Of a stretch of DNA of 64,000 bases, positions 63,713 to 64,000 are shown piece by piece. The translations under genes were made by a program, and so were the position numbers. Positions within the stretch are counted from its first letter, which is position 1. Every line of letters starts with the position of its first letter. The notes under the pieces are model-generated. The model saw nothing but the letters and a program-made list of their open reading frames with translations. It made no database searches and was not told the origin of the DNA. Source of the DNA: Fibrobacter sp. (GTDB taxonomy: Bacteria; Fibrobacterota; Fibrobacteria; Fibrobacterales; Fibrobacteraceae); contig JAFVTX010000049.1 of NCBI GenBank assembly GCA_017503015.1, positions 22,904 to 86,903 on the forward strand, written 5' to 3'.

Positions 63713-64000
63713 AAAAATGCCACACGGGCTATTAGTAACGCTCGGCTCAACGCGTTGCCGCGCTTACACCTGCGTCCTATCGACGTCGTAGTCTACGACG
63801 GCCCTACAGGGGGGTGACCCCCGCGAGACCTGATCTTGGGAACGGCTTCACGCTTAGATGCCTTCAGCGTTTCTCCGATCCGAACACGGCTACCCGGCAA
63901 TGCCACTGGCGTGACAGCCGGTACACCGGAGGTTCGGCCGTCCCGGTCCTCTCGTACTAAGGACAGCTTCCCTCAAGTCTCGAACGCCCACACCGGATAG
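63713..64000 (-). rRNA. rrl: 23S ribosomal RNA, 3' part (runs off the window)
   Basis: The minus strand contains TAGTACGAGAGGACCGG (the sarcin-ricin loop, 63963-63947), GGCATTGCCGGGTAGC and GCGTTGAGCCGAGCGTTACT, the conserved 3' domain VI of 23S rRNA. Only the last approx. 290 bases are in the window. The 3' end near 63713 is approximate. About 130 bases separate it from 5S, with no tRNA found between. Confidence 0.93.

Overview
The window reads as chromosomal DNA from a Gram-negative, plant-fibre-degrading member of the Fibrobacterota, most likely Fibrobacter or a close relative. The evidence is a giant exported protein with a fibro-slime type domain, a GH9 cellulase, a GH5 glucanase, a CE4-CBM6 esterase with a sorting-like C-terminal tail, an LPS export (lpt) cluster, TonB-dependent outer-membrane uptake, and the futalosine-pathway enzyme MqnA. 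This is inference from gene content; no 16S sequence is present. The right edge holds the end of an rRNA operon on the minus strand (23S 3' part, 5S, terminator). No tRNA, CRISPR array, insertion sequence or prophage was seen.

Layout, left to right. (1) 1-4400: two coupled DUF3450-like coiled-coil exported proteins, an S66 LD-carboxypeptidase lipoprotein, a NUDIX hydrolase, a SIMPL-domain protein and an 81-residue secreted protein. (2) 4406-12666: a four-gene minus-strand operon behind a near-consensus sigma-70 promoter: a small exported protein, a 1090-residue protein resembling the pore-forming part of anthrax protective antigen, a TonB-dependent receptor and its lipoprotein partner. (3) 12712-16434: an ECF sigma factor, a membrane anti-sigma factor and an exported caspase-like protease with a tandem-repeat and barrel-like C-terminus, tightly coupled, with a terminator. 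(4) 16601-17797: a RelE-type toxin with its XRE antitoxin, and a small heat-shock protein. (5) 18166-27397: TolC, DksA/TraR-like, MlaD/MCE, HprK, HPF, RpoN, LptB, LptA, LptC and RpiB, the envelope and stress regulon typically clustered around rpoN. (6) 27529-35931: a plus-strand surface-glycan locus (flippase, LicD, aminotransferase, LicC-like cytidylyltransferase, two glycosyltransferases, LtaS-like sulfatase). (7) 36025-47062: an RND/MMPL exporter, a REC-GGDEF protein, MqnA, an unknown 96-residue protein, a leaderless GH5 glucanase, a CoA-transferase, DUF1653, patatin, NUDIX, and the GH9 cellulase. (8) 47295-53185: a five-gene oligopeptide-type ABC importer whose OppB carries a large periplasmic repeat insertion. 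(9) 53438-58571: FolD, a small exported protein, the CE4-CBM6 esterase and an ABC-F protein. (10) 58678-64000: the 1430-residue fibro-slime protein, a 93-bp tandem repeat, and the rRNA genes.

A recurring theme is a family of short palindromic REP-like elements (8-bp stem, 4-5 nt loop, conserved flank) scattered between genes. One copy sits in frame inside the TonB receptor, and another supplies the start of a lipoprotein signal peptide. The systems most worth following up are the protective-antigen-like/TonB operon, the ECF sigma/caspase operon and the palindromic elements inside coding sequence.
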